A DNA stretch of 64,000 nt from Cydia pomonella (taxonomy: Eukaryota > Arthropoda > Insecta > Lepidoptera > Tortricidae): the NCBI RefSeq assembly GCF_033807575.1, contig NC_084713.1, positions 21,055,389 to 21,119,388 of the forward strand, given 5' to 3'. The notes under the pieces were generated by a model, which worked only from the letters and a program-made list of their open reading frames with translations, was not told the DNA's origin and searched no databases. Of the stretch, positions 20,962 to 31,852 are shown piece after piece. How positions within the stretch are numbered: the stretch's first letter is position 1; the number at the start of each line of letters is the position of its first letter. Position numbers and translations under genes: made by a program.

Positions 20962-23900
20962 TTAAAACTTGTTATAATATTCCCCCGCCCTGTAGTGCAA
21001 GGATTTTCCATTTGTTTCCTGGTTGTAGTCAGCATCCGGAAACGGCACGTTGCAGAGTTTGCTGATTCGGCTCTTCACCTCCTTGCCTCGGATCTTTTGC
21101 ATTACTTGCTTCACGAATCTGTAGATGAGATAAACTCGTTTTAAAGTTAAACTAATTTTACGGTTTAAACTCACGTGTTTTTAGTTACTCTGATGTTTAC
21201 TATAGACGTTTCTCAAGCACGAACAGTTCCCAGCTGGTTCTCTAAGCTCGCGCGTAGCGTGCGACGCGGCGCGCAATAGTACGCGAATCACGGCCGTCGG
21301 TAGTTATTGGTAGTCATTGGTAGTTATCAATCACCACTGCACAGGTCTCCTTTCACAGAAGAATTTATGATAATCCCTCCTTCCCTATTGACCACCTTTT
21401 GTAGTCGGTAGTACGAAGCCAGGTGCCAGGTTGAATCCTGGTAAGGGCATTTATTTAAGTGTTCATCACAAATATTTGTTCCTGAGTAATGGACGTTTTC
21501 TATGTATTTAAATATTTATCTATACCTATCTTACTTATTTTCTTACTGCTATGGTGCAAGCTTCTCCCAACACTCGAGGGGATATCGCAAGCTTTAAATA
21601 TTTGCTTAAAAGGTTATATTACCAACCTGGCAAAATAAAGGTTGAAGAAAAAGAATATGGCGCCTCGCAACCACGCGGTAGCCGCCAAGATCGGCATCCA
21701 GCCGCCGAAATCATCTGAACATAGTGTTACCCTGCTTTGTTGAGGGAATCAAGGTGATGTTAACATTCTGTTTGCCCGTGCCGACCTGACAAGGTAAAGC
21801 TTGACAAATAATATGCCGCCTCGCAACCACGCAGTAGCCGCCATGATCGGCATCCAGCCGCCGAAATCATCTGAACATAGTGTTACCCTGCTTTGTTGAG
21901 GGACTCAAGGTGATGTTAACATTCTGTTTGCCCGTGCCGACCTGACAAGGTAAAGCTTGACAAATAATATGCCGCCTCACAACCACGCGGTAGCCGCCAT
22001 GATCAGCCCCAACCGCCAAAATCATCTGAACACTGTTACCTTGCTTTGTTGAGGGACTTAAGGTGTGAAAACATTCTGTTTGTCCATACTGACCTGACGA
22101 GGTAGAGGTTCAAGAAGAATATGCCGCCTCGCAACCACGCGGTAGCCGCCATGATTGGCACCCAGCCACCGAAATCGTCTGGATTGTTTATCTGGCGAGG
22201 AGTCATACCCCAGCCGCTGTACCTAGTCATAATGAAACAAAATTTCTATTACAACGGAATACAGAGTAATTCCCTTTATCATAAAGCTTAGCAATCTCTT
22301 ACGAAACTCTGTTATTTTGTCTCTTCCTAACGAACAGAGATGCCAAAAGAACGGGGAGGACAAACAATAAAATTGTCAATAGTGTGTTAGATCTGACACA
22401 CAATTATGAATAACGCGAGTTCTAATTAGGCGGTTCGAGAACTTGCATGAGATTTCCGTTTACGGTATTTTGGTCGATCGACTGAATTCATTGTACTCAT
22501 TAGTTAGCTGTAGCTGTGTTTAAATGGGGCTTTAGTATAAAAATATGTAGTCCATTTTATTATGTCAAGACACATAACGCTAAAAGTACAGATTGCGTAG
22601 CCACGATGATAATCGGATATCGACAAAACAAACGCGAAACGAAAAGAAAAAACGTATCGAGATGACGGGTGCTATGAAAAGTCACGTGATTACACCTCAG
22701 TTTCGATTGGCGTTTCCCATTAACGATGGTCATCTTGGTTAAGCCCCCACAGAGGATAGAGAGGTAGGGTACATCAGAGAAAGTCTAAAACGGGTTTAAA
22801 CCTTATAGCATCGGGATAAAGTCTAAATCGGACAATAAAATTACCTTATAATCATAGCTTTAGTCAAGCTCTGCTGTATATCCGCGATATAGACAATGGC
22901 CATGCAAACGTCAAAGATGACGGCGCTCATGGTGATGAAGCGGAAAATCATAAGGATGACCTTCATCACTTTCATGTTTTTGATCGAGATCAGCATATGC
23001 AGGAGTATGGCTGAGACAAACCAGAAGACATGGAGACCGAGACTAAATTTCACGTATCTGCAATAGAGAATAATCGTAAAGATGGCATTCAGATTTCAAA
23101 CGCGGCTGCATCACTGTTATGAGTTATGACATTACGAACATTAACTTAAATACCAAAAATATCTGGTTTTGCTAGTTGACTGAAGGAATATCCCTTTTTA
23201 CAAGCTTTTATTTACTTTCACCTGACCGTTGTCTGTTTGTAATCAAATCTTGCAAGTTAAATTTGATCCACTTCCCGGTTTTCGATTGAGCTGAAAATTT
23301 GCATACATATGTAAGTCGTACCGTCGTCGTACGACAATGCAATATTATGGTACCATCGAGCTGATCTGATGATGGAGACAAGAGGTGGACATAGGAACTC
23401 TGTGATAAAACAACGCAACCTAATTGTGTTTGGGGTTTTTAGAATTTGCTCGATGAGTATTAGTTGCCCGTGGAAATAAAAGTACTTACAGTCAGCGATA
23501 AAAGCTTGTATCAAAAATGAATTTTTTGCCAAAAACTTATTTAAAAAATAACTTGTTAATCATAAAACTAAACTAAAATGTAAAGGTAACTTCTATTGAA
23601 AAATTTGCAATATTTTACCAGTTAGCTTAAAATATAAATACCTACTTGCGGTAAATAACCATAGCTGCCTAGACCTTAACTCAGCGGTTTCCTTAACACC
23701 AGTTAATCATGATTCATCACAAAGGCTGTGACTTCAACTATCCGTTCCTAGAATTAATAACTATTACGGGAATAGAACCCTTAGGAAAATAATTCCATAC
23801 TTACTTAATAGTTTACTTGAAGCCATAAGACATAAAAGTAATAAGACTAAACAAATCTATGTTAAAAAAATATTTTCATACATTGTAGTCATTAATATAG

Positions 23901-26900
23901 TAATAGATAAGTTATTTTTAGTTATATAACTAGAGACTGACGACCCCACAGTTAAACTAATTGTCGAGTTTGTGGGGCTACGACTATTTTTAAGAATACC
24001 ACTGTATTTTAATAAATAAATAAATAACGATAGCAATGAGTGAAACTAAAAAGTTGACTTACCTTTAGAAGCATGTTATAAAACTAAAAAAATCGGTGCT
24101 GTTGATCTAAAGTCATATTTGTCCTAGATTTTAACGTACGGTTACAGAATTGTTAATCCATTAAGGGTTCAAGCTAAATTGGTTGTCAATACTAATGGTA
24201 TGAAATGTCCAATGTCCAACCCTAAATGAACACAACGGAAGAACAGCGCTAGCTTTGCCAGGCTACATGCCGAGCTGTGACCCTTTATTTATTTATTTAT
24301 TTTATTTAATCTTTATTGCACAAAAGAAAACAATCCTATAGTACAAAAGGTGGATGGCATTTTGCGCTAAATGTTATACATTGTATTGTCAACATGTTTT
24401 TATCATCCGTGTTTGTTTTATCATAATTAAATGTATTGTCTTTCTTTCTTTCAAATGGCTCAACATTCAAAGTCCGTGACAGTACATTTTACACTTAATA
24501 CTCACGTCCTAGTCTGCCCAGACAACTTTGTCACCACATTCAAGGACACATGCTTATTCGTAATAGGTATAATATTCAGCCCAAACGTCTCATTGCTCAG
24601 CTGCAAGTCCTGGAACTGCCTCAGGGACCTGGTCTTTCCGCAGGCGTTGGTGTCGTATAAATACATGATGCGGGCGAGGATCTCCAGCTCGTAGATGCCG
24701 TCGTCTGGCTTCCAAACGCAGTGGAGGACTGTTGCTGCTCCTGCGAACACTATTATACCTGGAAAAGAGATAATATTCTTAAATAAGGCTGGGAAACCGG
24801 TTAAATTTCTAAACCGTTATCATGTACAGTCAGCGTCAAATACTTCGTAGCAGTAAAAGTGGCCAAATAGTTCGGTACACCATACTAAATATATGGTGTA
24901 CCGAACTATTTGGCTACTTTGGTTGCTACAAAGTATTTGACGCTGACTGTACTTGGCGCAAAACCTTTTAATATCGGTTTCGCTCGAAAAACCGTTATTT
25001 TTAAACCGTTTTCATGAGAACAGTTCTTGTCAAATTAACCGGTTTAGAGTAATAAATACCGGTTTCTTCCTAAGTCGATGTGTCTTATTGTCATGTTAAT
25101 AAAGGTTAGATTTGACAAATCTGAGCGCCATCGTGGATGACACACTATAATAATCAAGTCAAGAGGTTTCTATTTTTTAGCTTGTTTTTTTTTTCCACTG
25201 AGTATTATGTCCACAATGAGTATTGTTTGCCTGTGTAGAAAAATGTACAGTCAGCGATAAAAGCTTGTACCTAAAATGTTTTTTTGGCCAAAAACTTATT
25301 CTATTTTCGGTCGCGGCATTTGCTATTTCCACGCCAAGTCGTCCCACCATCTCGTTTTCGATCTGTTTTTACCTCTGTGGCCGTATGTAGTCCTGTAGGG
25401 CTAAGATGGTTGGCTCTTTATCATTTGTCACCATGCCTGTCACGTTCTAAAAAGTATGTAAGCGCGAAAGTGATCGGCATAGTGATAAAAATGGAAACAT
25501 AATGCCACCGCTGTAGTCCCGTGGCCTACACTCACGTCCCGATTCGAACTTTAATATAAGTTAAATGAAGGTACGACTATTAACGCGGTATCCCTCCGGG
25601 ACATCCCGGCGTCATATGATGGATATGATAGAGAAACCCTCTAAACTCCTAAAGGAGACAGAAAAAAAATTAACGCGGTAAGGTGAGGTATTACGTCAAA
25701 TATTAGTGCTGTCGATCCAGTTGAAATTGCCACGATCGAATGCACACCTGATAGACCTTTAAGAAACCTAATCTCCCTGTAATAGAGTTTACAATAGGTC
25801 AGCTCAATTTGATGGTAACCTAGACTGTTATCCTAATAACCTAGTCAAGGAAGCGTACTTCGGGCGCCCCAGGTACCGCTGGTGTGATGTCGTGGAGGCG
25901 GACCTGCGGCGGCTGAATGCCATTTCATGGCAGGAAACCGCGCTGGATCGGGACAGGTGGCGTTCTCTCGTTTCGGAGGCCAAGATTCTTTTTGGATCGC
26001 TGAGCCAAAGCAGTTAGTTAGTTAGTTAGGCTGTTATCCAGTCTGATGGACAGTAAAGGCAACAAAGGTCGGACAGCGAATATGGATGGTGATGGCTCCC
26101 CTGGTTGGCTAAACGATACTGTGGCATTTGTATTGTCTTGTAAACTATGGAGTGTGGAATTAAAAGGAGTGAAATCTCTTATGATCGAACTATTGCAAAA
26201 GTGTCCAGTTGTCAGCTATAAATAATAGTTCCAAATCTCTCCAGAGTAGCGCTAGAGTAGCTAAGAACCTAGGCGTTATTGACAGAGTGAAGTGCGCTGT
26301 CTATGATTTGATTTTTTTGTTCAAGTACTATAGGTATTGTAGCGCCACCTATTTAAGGTTTTTTGATGCCACTTTTTGGTACATGGAGATTTCATTCCTT
26401 ACCTCCACCTTCCATATTGTAAACTTTAAATTAATAATCGTGCATTGGATAACATTAGATTACTCGTATGTACTTCATTTGGAATCAAATCCCATTATAT
26501 TTCTTATGATAGAGGAGGTAAACGAGCAGGCGAATCGCCTGATGGTAAGCGACGACACCCCCAACACTAAAGGGGTTGTATGTTGCAGTTCATTGATAAT
26601 AAGCATTTTAAAAATAAGATAACAACTTAATACTTACTATAAATTCGCCATTAGTACCTACCTTGACTAGGCGTAGATTATAATTACGAGGATTCATGGG
26701 CGTATTCAACATTTAGGATTTGAAATAGGTAGATTTTAGCATAATTTTCACAATTAAAGAGAGACACAGAGTCGCACCGCAGGGGTTCCTTTTGTATCTT
26801 TTCGGTACGGAACCCTTAAGAAAATTATAAGGTCTAACTTCGCCTTCGCAAATATACATATATGTAGTATTTTAGATGATTCGTACTCATAAAATTACTT

Positions 26901-27716
26901 GGTACGAATATTATTTTAATATTTTTCACGGGCGAAATTGGCCACCGACGCGAAGTTTGGGTAGTTTTGCCAACCCTTATTTACAATTAAAATAATTTAT
27001 TTACAATAACAATATACAGAATTGATATATACAGATGATTACTATAACTAGCTTATATCTAAAATAGGCCCTTGGGGCATTGTACCAAGGACGCTGGCGG
27101 CATTTTCTCGTTGTATCTCAATACTGATACGTTGTGCGAGGAAGCCGCCAGCTATTCGGTTGCCAGCGTAAACCAGACGTTTCGCGATTTCAGAAATGTC
27201 TGACAAAAAATCATAAATAGCTAAAATTATAGCGCCACGCTATAATATCTAGAATAAGTACGTACTTGCAAAAAAAATCGAGTCATAGACAACTTCGCCT
27301 AGGTTCTTAGTTCTTCATTTACAATTAACTGCAACATAGATAGGGTTTAGATCCAGGGTTAGACCCCATTAGGGTTAGACCCAGATTGCGGCCCTCAATG
27401 CGATGGACCGACCAAGTGAAAGCTCTCACCGGCTCTCTGAATCTGTGCGCGCGGCAGGCAATAAATAGAGAAGCATGGCGGGAAACAGCGAAAAAAGCCG
27501 TACAACGACCGCAATGACCACGACTACTCTGACAAGAGTATACGACTAAGAAGAAGAAGAAGATAGGGTTTGCTTAGAATACGGGTAAGGATAATACTTA
27601 CACTGTACGATGACGTACCACGAAATCCACTTCAGCCTAGATTTATCTGTCTTTAGTAAAGCAACTGGTTCTGACGGACTTTTGTCTCTCACCAGCGTCA
27701 CCCCTTCAGATTCCAT
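20962..27716 (-). CDS. Five-exon four-pass membrane protein, function unknown (288 aa)
   Basis: Exons on the minus strand: 27602-27716 (ATG at 27716), 24506-24758, 22845-23057, 22094-22222 and 20962-21118 (TAA). Donors are GTAAGT, GTGAGT, GTAATT and GTCAGT; acceptors are TTTTCCAG, TATTGCAG, ATGACTAG and ATCTACAG. Intron phases are 1, 2, 2, 2, and the frame stays open throughout, giving 867 nt. Predicted membrane segments lie at about 31-54, 127-148, 155-180 and 214-236. Loop 1 (55-126) is long, with a possible N-glycosylation site at N94-E-T; the C-terminal tail is basic and then polar. The N-terminal 30 residues are charged and lack a signal peptide. I do not recognise the family. A divergent relative lies at 948-6642. 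Three duplicated exon-4 segments lie in intron 4. Introns carry MITE, LINE and SINE fragments. Confidence 0.85.
21401..21530 (+). mobile_element. SINE (type 2) fragment in intron 4
   Basis: Decayed head GTAGTCGGTAGTACGAAGCC, then GGTTGAATCCTGGTAAGGGC, ATATTTGTTCCTGAGTAATG and TTTTCTATGTATTTAAATAT. The A box is largely lost. Confidence 0.6.
21627..21731 (-). other. Candidate alternative exon 4 (copy 3)
   Basis: A 105-bp segment between acceptor AACAAAGCAG and donor GTTGGT. It enters and leaves in phase 2 like exon 4 and is open. It encodes VTLCSDDFGGWMPILAATAW then LRGAIFFFFNLYFAR, where exon 4 has DDFGGWVPIMAATAWLRGG and ends FFLNLYLVR. The shared end covers the fourth membrane segment. The first part differs from exon 4 and the tract before the acceptor is poor in pyrimidines, so use as an exon is unproven. 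Confidence 0.5.
21786..21887 (-). other. Candidate alternative exon 4 (copy 2)
   Basis: A 102-bp segment with acceptor AACAAAGCAG and donor GTCGGC, in phase 2 at both ends and open. It encodes DDFGGWMPIMAATAWLRGG then ILFVKLYLVR. It repeats copy 3 at a distance of about 159 bp and the decayed copy at 156 bp. It could replace exon 4 without shifting the frame. Confidence 0.5.
21942..22040 (-). pseudogene. Decayed exon 4 copy (copy 1)
   Basis: Third tandem copy, nearest to exon 4. The acceptor dinucleotide is AA instead of AG, the frame is shifted by small deletions, and TGA stops appear, including one in the otherwise conserved WLRGG region. The donor GTCGGC is kept. It cannot encode the segment. 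Confidence 0.7.
23205..23540. mobile_element. Non-autonomous repeat with ACAAGCTTTTAT ends, intron 2
   Basis: The left end ACAAGCTTTTATTTACTTTC and right end GCGATAAAAGCTTGTA are inverted. The body matches 33744-34062 closely and 18945-19250 loosely. Its 91-codon minus frame is part of the repeat. A right-end fragment is at 25244-25300. Confidence 0.6.
24283..24395 (-). mobile_element. LINE 3' end in intron 1
   Basis: ATTTATTTATTTATTTTATT followed by TAATCTTTATTGCACAAAAG and GTACAAAAGGTGGATGGCAT is, on the minus strand, a 3' UTR ending in an AATAAA-type repeat. It is typical of 5'-truncated Jockey-like elements. No ORF remains. It lies just downstream of exon 2. Confidence 0.5.
24825..24951. 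mobile_element. Palindromic MITE in intron 1
   Basis: TACAGTCAGCGTCAAATACT reads inverted as AGTATTTGACGCTGACTGTA at the other end, and pairing continues through AGCCAAATAGTTCGGTACAC to the centre, so almost the whole 127 bp folds on itself. A second copy at 40945-41209 is interrupted. Confidence 0.85.
25850..26015 (+). pseudogene. LINE ORF2 C-terminal fragment (RTE-like)
   Basis: The frame reads GRPRYRWCDVVEADLRRLNA and then ALDRDRWRSLVSEAKILFGS to a stop at 26013. The RPR.RW.D.VEADL..L......DR.RWR.LV..AK pattern is a recurrent LINE ORF2 end. TTAG repeats follow the stop. It lies in intron 1 in the opposite orientation to the host gene. Confidence 0.6.
26143..26430 (+). repeat. Dispersed repeat (inverted partner at 59836-60111)
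   Basis: The two copies share GGAGTGTGGAATTAA, CTTATGATCG/CTTATGGTAG, AGCTATAAATAATAGTTCC, AAATCTCTCCAGAGTAGCGC, GTAGCGCCACCTATTTAAGG and TTTTGGTACATGGAGATTT. The 137-codon frame at 26209-26622 crosses the repeat end and is not considered a gene. Confidence 0.65.
26505..26582 (+). repeat. Fragment of a common interspersed repeat
   Basis: TATGATAGAGGAGGTAAACG, CGCCTGATGGTAAGCGACGA and CACTAAAGGGGTTGTA match the family seen inverted at 16098-16325. Confidence 0.5.
27385..27550 (+). pseudogene. LINE ORF2 C-terminal fragment
   Basis: The frame reads RPSMRWTDQVKALTGSLNLC then ARQAINREAWRETAKKAVQ, the same RW.D.V....REAWR layout as at 25850. A stop and an AAGAAGAAG repeat follow. It lies in intron 1, just downstream of exon 1 of the membrane-protein gene. 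Confidence 0.5.
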
Positions 27717-27950
27717 ATTACTAACTACTTTTGTTGGTAATTTTATCAGATTTCAATACGAGTAGCATTGGATGTCGAGGTTTTGACAAGTGACACACAG
27801 TATGACAGTAGTGTGACACATGATAAGTTAAAAAGGTTTGTTTGATACTTAAACAAGGATAACCTCAAAGCAGGTATAATATAGAGTAGCCACACGCGTG
27901 CGCCCGTGAGGGACAGAACATAAGCAATGCATTGAAATTAAAAACATGTT

Positions 27951-28128
27951 AATTGTATATATAGATGTCTATCACAATGAAATGAAAAAAAAAACAGACA
28001 CAGTTGCAATGGTTGAATTTGCGGTGAATGGCGGATCCAAAGATGTGGGTTCGAGTCCCACGTTGGGTAGAGTTGATCATCGTTGATTTTTTCATTTTTC
28101 ATTGTGATTCACATCTGTATATACAATT
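27951..28128. mobile_element. Inverted-repeat element with a tRNA T-arm in its loop
   Basis: The arms 27951-27990 (AATTGTATATATAGATGTCT onward) and 28087-28128 pair with a few mismatches. The loop holds GTGGGTTCGAGTCCCAC (28045-28061), a perfect T stem-loop with a pol III B box, but no A box or acceptor stem that would make a tRNA. Confidence 0.65.
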
Positions 28129-28135
28129 TATAGAT

Positions 28136-28335
28136 TGTAATGTGATAAAGATAAAGATAAGTAGTTTATTATTCAAGTAGGCATATTACAATGCGCTTAT
28201 GAACGTCAAATAAAGCTACACCGGCTCTAACCCTACACCTCTGACCCGAGAAGATTTAAATCGCCCCTCAATTGGAGAAGGGTATCCCAATATGGACCGG
28301 CAAGGAACTCTGCAGGATACATTCCACAATAAATA
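28136..28335 (-). mobile_element. LINE 3' UTR fragment
   Basis: AAAGATAAAGATAAGTAGTT TATTATTCAAGTAGGCATAT and TTATGAACGTCAAATAAAGC read, on the minus strand, as a 3' UTR ending in a CTTTAT repeat. I know this layout from lepidopteran LINE ends, but no ORF is left to classify it. Confidence 0.5.
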
Positions 28336-28660
28336 AATAAAAATTACGTTTTAACATTTCTGACACAATACCAAAAAGACATTGTTGCTCAAGAGTTGGT
28401 ACATCTAGTCTCCCACGATACAGGCCTAGCCTAGAGCGGGGACTCCAAAAAAAATAAATATATATAACTTTTTCGTCGTATTACCACACAGATTTAATTA
28501 GCAGAATAACTTTTGTGACTCGTCCAGACATGCATCCTGAGATTCTTTGTAATACATCCGCAGCAAAAGTTATACGAGCTTCTTAGCTAATTTATAGTAC
28601 CTACCGACTATAACTTAAAAGTTTACTGGCTGTAATAAAAATGCATGTAATCTTGGTGGT

Positions 28661-28864
28661 TTGGAAGATACCTATGTTAAGGGAAGTCAGTATGTAACTT
28701 TATTGTTTCAAAATATAGAAATAAACAAACCGAACGCCCAAAGTAAGCTCAATAAGGTACGTACACATAGATATGAAACCGTTAACGACGGACCATCCTT
28801 TGATATATTTGAATGGAGCTTACCTACATTCAAAAATAAAATCCGCAAAATGTTGTGTCCATAA
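28661..28864 (+). pseudogene. Possible LINE ORF end, weak
   Basis: The frame ends GPSFDIFEWSLPTFKNKIRK followed by MLCP and a stop, in the style of LINE tails (..LP..FK.K.K..L). Upstream there is no reverse transcriptase motif. It could be chance. Confidence 0.25.
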
Positions 28865-28913
28865 GTTGCGTCCACAATTATCAATTTTCGTGATTTATAA
28901 TTTAGTTTTAGGG

Positions 28914-29146
28914 CTTGTGCACAAATCACGCGAGGTTTTTTCGGCTATTTTCTGACACCCAGATTTATGTTAAACAAAACCGAGAAAAAGTATGTGGTAG
29001 ATATTTTTTCTTAGTTTCGTTCACTATAGAAAAATACACGTGAGGTTTTCTTATACCCCCCCTCCCCCAACGTGATCTGTCGTGATTTTTTCGTGACCCC
29101 CCTCCCCCCTTATGGAACCTCGCGTGATTTGTGCACAAGCCCTTAG
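28914..29146. mobile_element. MITE with 28-bp terminal inverted repeats
   Basis: GGGCTTGTGCACAAATCACG followed by CGAGGTT is inverted at the right end as AACCTCG and CGTGATTTGTGCACAAGCCC. The interior has C-rich runs (CCCCCCCTCCCCC type). An end fragment of the same family is at 8575-8612. Confidence 0.8.
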
Positions 29147-29354
29147 TATTAGACTTTTTATAATTTAGTTTTAGACTTAGTTTAATAACTAGTGTATGCA
29201 ACTCTGTAAATGCTAAATCTTGTTATTGTTTATTTTACCCCTTTGTCTATAATCTAGCTTAAAAATGACATCTCACCTCTCTAGCGATAAATTATAATTT
29301 ATATGTCCTTATCTTTCTGTGCACACATATTTAGAGTTATAGTCTAGATCTGTG

Positions 29355-29539
29355 CCCCTAGTGTAAATTTAGTCGATAGCGAAACGTGACGTACGCGTTT
29401 GCGTTAAGTCTCATTTTGTATGGGTTTTTGAACAGCGCGCCAAGCGGGACGTTTTGGAAAGTCAAAAATCTCATACAAAATGACACTTAACGCAAACGCG
29501 TACGTAACGTTTCGCTGTCGAAAATATTTACACTAGGGG
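29355..29539. mobile_element. Fold-back MITE, CCCCTAGTG family, copy a
   Basis: CCCCTAGTGTAAATTTAGTC and the inverted TTTACACTAGGGG bound a near-complete palindrome with arms CGTACGCGTTTGCGTTAAGT and ACTTAACGCAAACGCGTACG. The unpaired centre has CGCGCCAAGCGGGACGTTTT. Five more copies lie in the window. Confidence 0.85.
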
Positions 29540-29627
29540 TACTGAACTGTATGCTAGTACTGTAATTTCCGATATCGTCTGTAACTTGTTTTGAGAGCCA
29601 AAAAAAAGTATTAATTCTTACATACAA

Positions 29628-29766
29628 AGCAAACATCCATACCTCAGGAACATATATTTGTGATAAGCACACAATGAATTGCCCTTACCAGGACTCAAAC
29701 CCGGAACCTCCTGCTACGTAGGGAGGGTCACTAGTGTCACTACTGATTAGGCTAGGACTAGGAGGC
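29628..29766 (-). mobile_element. tRNA-headed SINE, type 2 relative
   Basis: The minus strand has an A-box-like TGGCCTCCTAGTCCTAGC and a B box GGGTTTGAGTCC, then CTGGTAAGGGCAATTCATTG and GATATTTGTTCC-like sequence. It is diverged and truncated. Confidence 0.5.
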
Positions 29767-30474
29767 CATAAAACTAGCCTAATCATAAATCCCTAAGTTT
29801 ACTTAACCAAAACAATTGACACAGCACTACATTTGCGTAGTCCAGCTCAGTGCTCAACGTTCATCACATTTACGTCACGTCTAATGACGCTGCATCTATT
29901 TTCAATCTTATATCCTTCTGGTAAGATTTAAATTCGTGTTGTTATTTTAGAAAGAGTAGTGTTTACGGAGCGCTCGACCTAACACACCGCATGTTTACTG
30001 TTACGGGGGAGTTGTTCTCCTGTACAGACTTTAGGCGAGCGCCAAAGTAATACTAATTTGTGGGTCTAACCAATAATTTATTTATAGAAAATGGAATGTA
30101 TAGACCAATTTAGAATCTGTACTAGGTAGTACAATAAGATTATATTGCGTGCTGGATCTCGGCAGATAGAGATGGACTTTTGTAAATACTAACACCTTTT
30201 GTACTATGAAAAATATTATGAATTATGTATGTATGTATGTATGTATATACATTATTGTACATAGAATTAAAAACACAAAAACACAGTAAATTAAATACAA
30301 CAAAGGCGAACTTATCCCTGTATGGGATCTCTTCCAGTTAACCTTTAAGGACATGAGTAAAACAGAAGTAACGGTGAATGAATGACAAACACAAACAAAA
30401 GTGTACAATCACTGAAATTAATGAAATGCACGTTTTGAATACACATTGATACAAGTATACATTGAATTATGAAT

Positions 30475-30685
30475 AGCATCCCGGGCGTAAACTTGAAAGT
30501 AGTTAAGGGCGATGTATAATGAACCCTTGTGGACGTCAGCTGCTACTCCATTGGTGGGTTGAAGAATGACAGCCACCCAAACAGGTAAAAATAAAAAATA
30601 AATGTTATCGCATGCGATTAAAACTTAGATGGTAGTTAGTGCTATTGTGAATTTAAAAATCGTCAGCCATCAAAATTTTGACTTT
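30475..30685 (+). repeat. Repeat unit, relative of 31725-31900
   Basis: CATCCCGGGCGTAAACTTG, GTGGACGTCAGCTGCTACTC, GGGTTGAAGAATGACAGCCA and GTGAATTTAAAAATCGTCAG recur in the same order at 31725-31900 with about 80 percent similarity by eye. Confidence 0.55.
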
Positions 30686-30764
30686 TTGATTGGCTTTTGT
30701 CGATTGTAATCTTGGTTACGGGGCAAGAGAGAAAGAGTGAGGATTCCGATATAAAATATATTTA

Positions 30765-31012
30765 TATAATATATATATTATTACACAATTTGACTAAGTC
30801 CCACAGTAAGCTCAATAAGGCTTGTATTGAGGGTACTTAGACAACGATATATATATATAATATATAAATATTTATAAATACATAGAAAACACCCATGACT
30901 CAGGAACAACTATCCATGCTCATCACACGAATAAATGCACTTACCAGGATTTGAACCCGGGTCCATCAGCTTCGTAGGCAGGGTCACTACCCACTAGGCC
31001 AAACCGGTCGTC
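30765..31012 (-). mobile_element. tRNA-derived SINE (type 2), minus strand
   Basis: On the minus strand GACGACCGGTTTGGCCTAGT leads to the B box GGTTCAAATCC, CATGAGCATGG-type body blocks, ACAACGATATATATA and ATTACACAATTTGACTAAGT at the 3' end. Full length apart from the tail. Confidence 0.85.
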
Positions 31013-31489
31013 TTTTTCAGAATTATTTAAGTACTAAGGTTATAAGTAGATGTCGATTGGATTGTGGTCTGTCTTCAGTAGAGCATTCGTGTGCATTCGG
31101 GAATAAGGCTTGTTGTCGTGTACTGACATTTGGAAACAGTACGACCCGGTGCTATTGTCCTTTACAAATATGTATACGGATTGAACGGGACGGAAGAGCT
31201 TCAGTAGCAAATTGAATAAAGACTTGAAGATAGTGGGTTCCTCTCGAGTTTTGTTTACAAAAACACTTTAAAAAATAGATTATAGAAAGGTAATAGGAAT
31301 AAAATGTTATAAGAAAGTTTTATATAACATATAGCTGGTGTGTTGGGAACTAGAAACTAGACAACAACATGTTTAAATTAAATTTCAAAGTAGCGTTACC
31401 GTATATTGTTTTAACTGCAACTACAGAGATGTTTACATGCGCATAGCCGACTCTAACACTTCGCACCCTCGTTGAGCTCTGACGTTGAC

Positions 31490-31690
31490 TGGTAGAGAAT
31501 GTCGTGTGGCATTAAGTTCGCCTGCCGTAACTTGCCGATAGAGAGGCGTGGGTGGGGCAGGCCCAGGCGGAGATGGCAGGATGACCTGGACACCTTCCTT
31601 AACAGCTGGCCGAATGAAACACGAAATCGGGAATCGTGGAAATTAAGGGGAGAGGCTTTTGCTCAGCAGAGGGACACTCAAAACAGCTAA
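31490..31690 (+). pseudogene. LINE ORF2 C-terminal fragment
   Basis: The frame reads RRGWGRPRRRWQDDLDTFLN then NRESWKLRGEAFAQQRDTQN and a stop. The GRP..RWQDDLD......RE.W...GEAFAQQ pattern is a common LINE ORF end. No upstream domain remains. Confidence 0.6.
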
Positions 31691-31852
31691 AAAAAAATTA
31701 CCCCGAGCCAGGAACAGATTTCCATGATCAAACGCCTCCCGGGCGAAAATTCGTATAGTGGTTAACCCTCGTGGACGTCAGCTGCCGCTTCGTTGGTGAG
31801 TTGAGGAATGGCAGCCAGCGAAACACGTAAAAAAATCATCGCCTCTCGTTTA

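Noticed and set aside
26209..26622. 137-codon ORF
   Set aside because: It crosses the end of a dispersed repeat whose partner at 59836-60111 does not keep the frame, and it then enters a second repeat.
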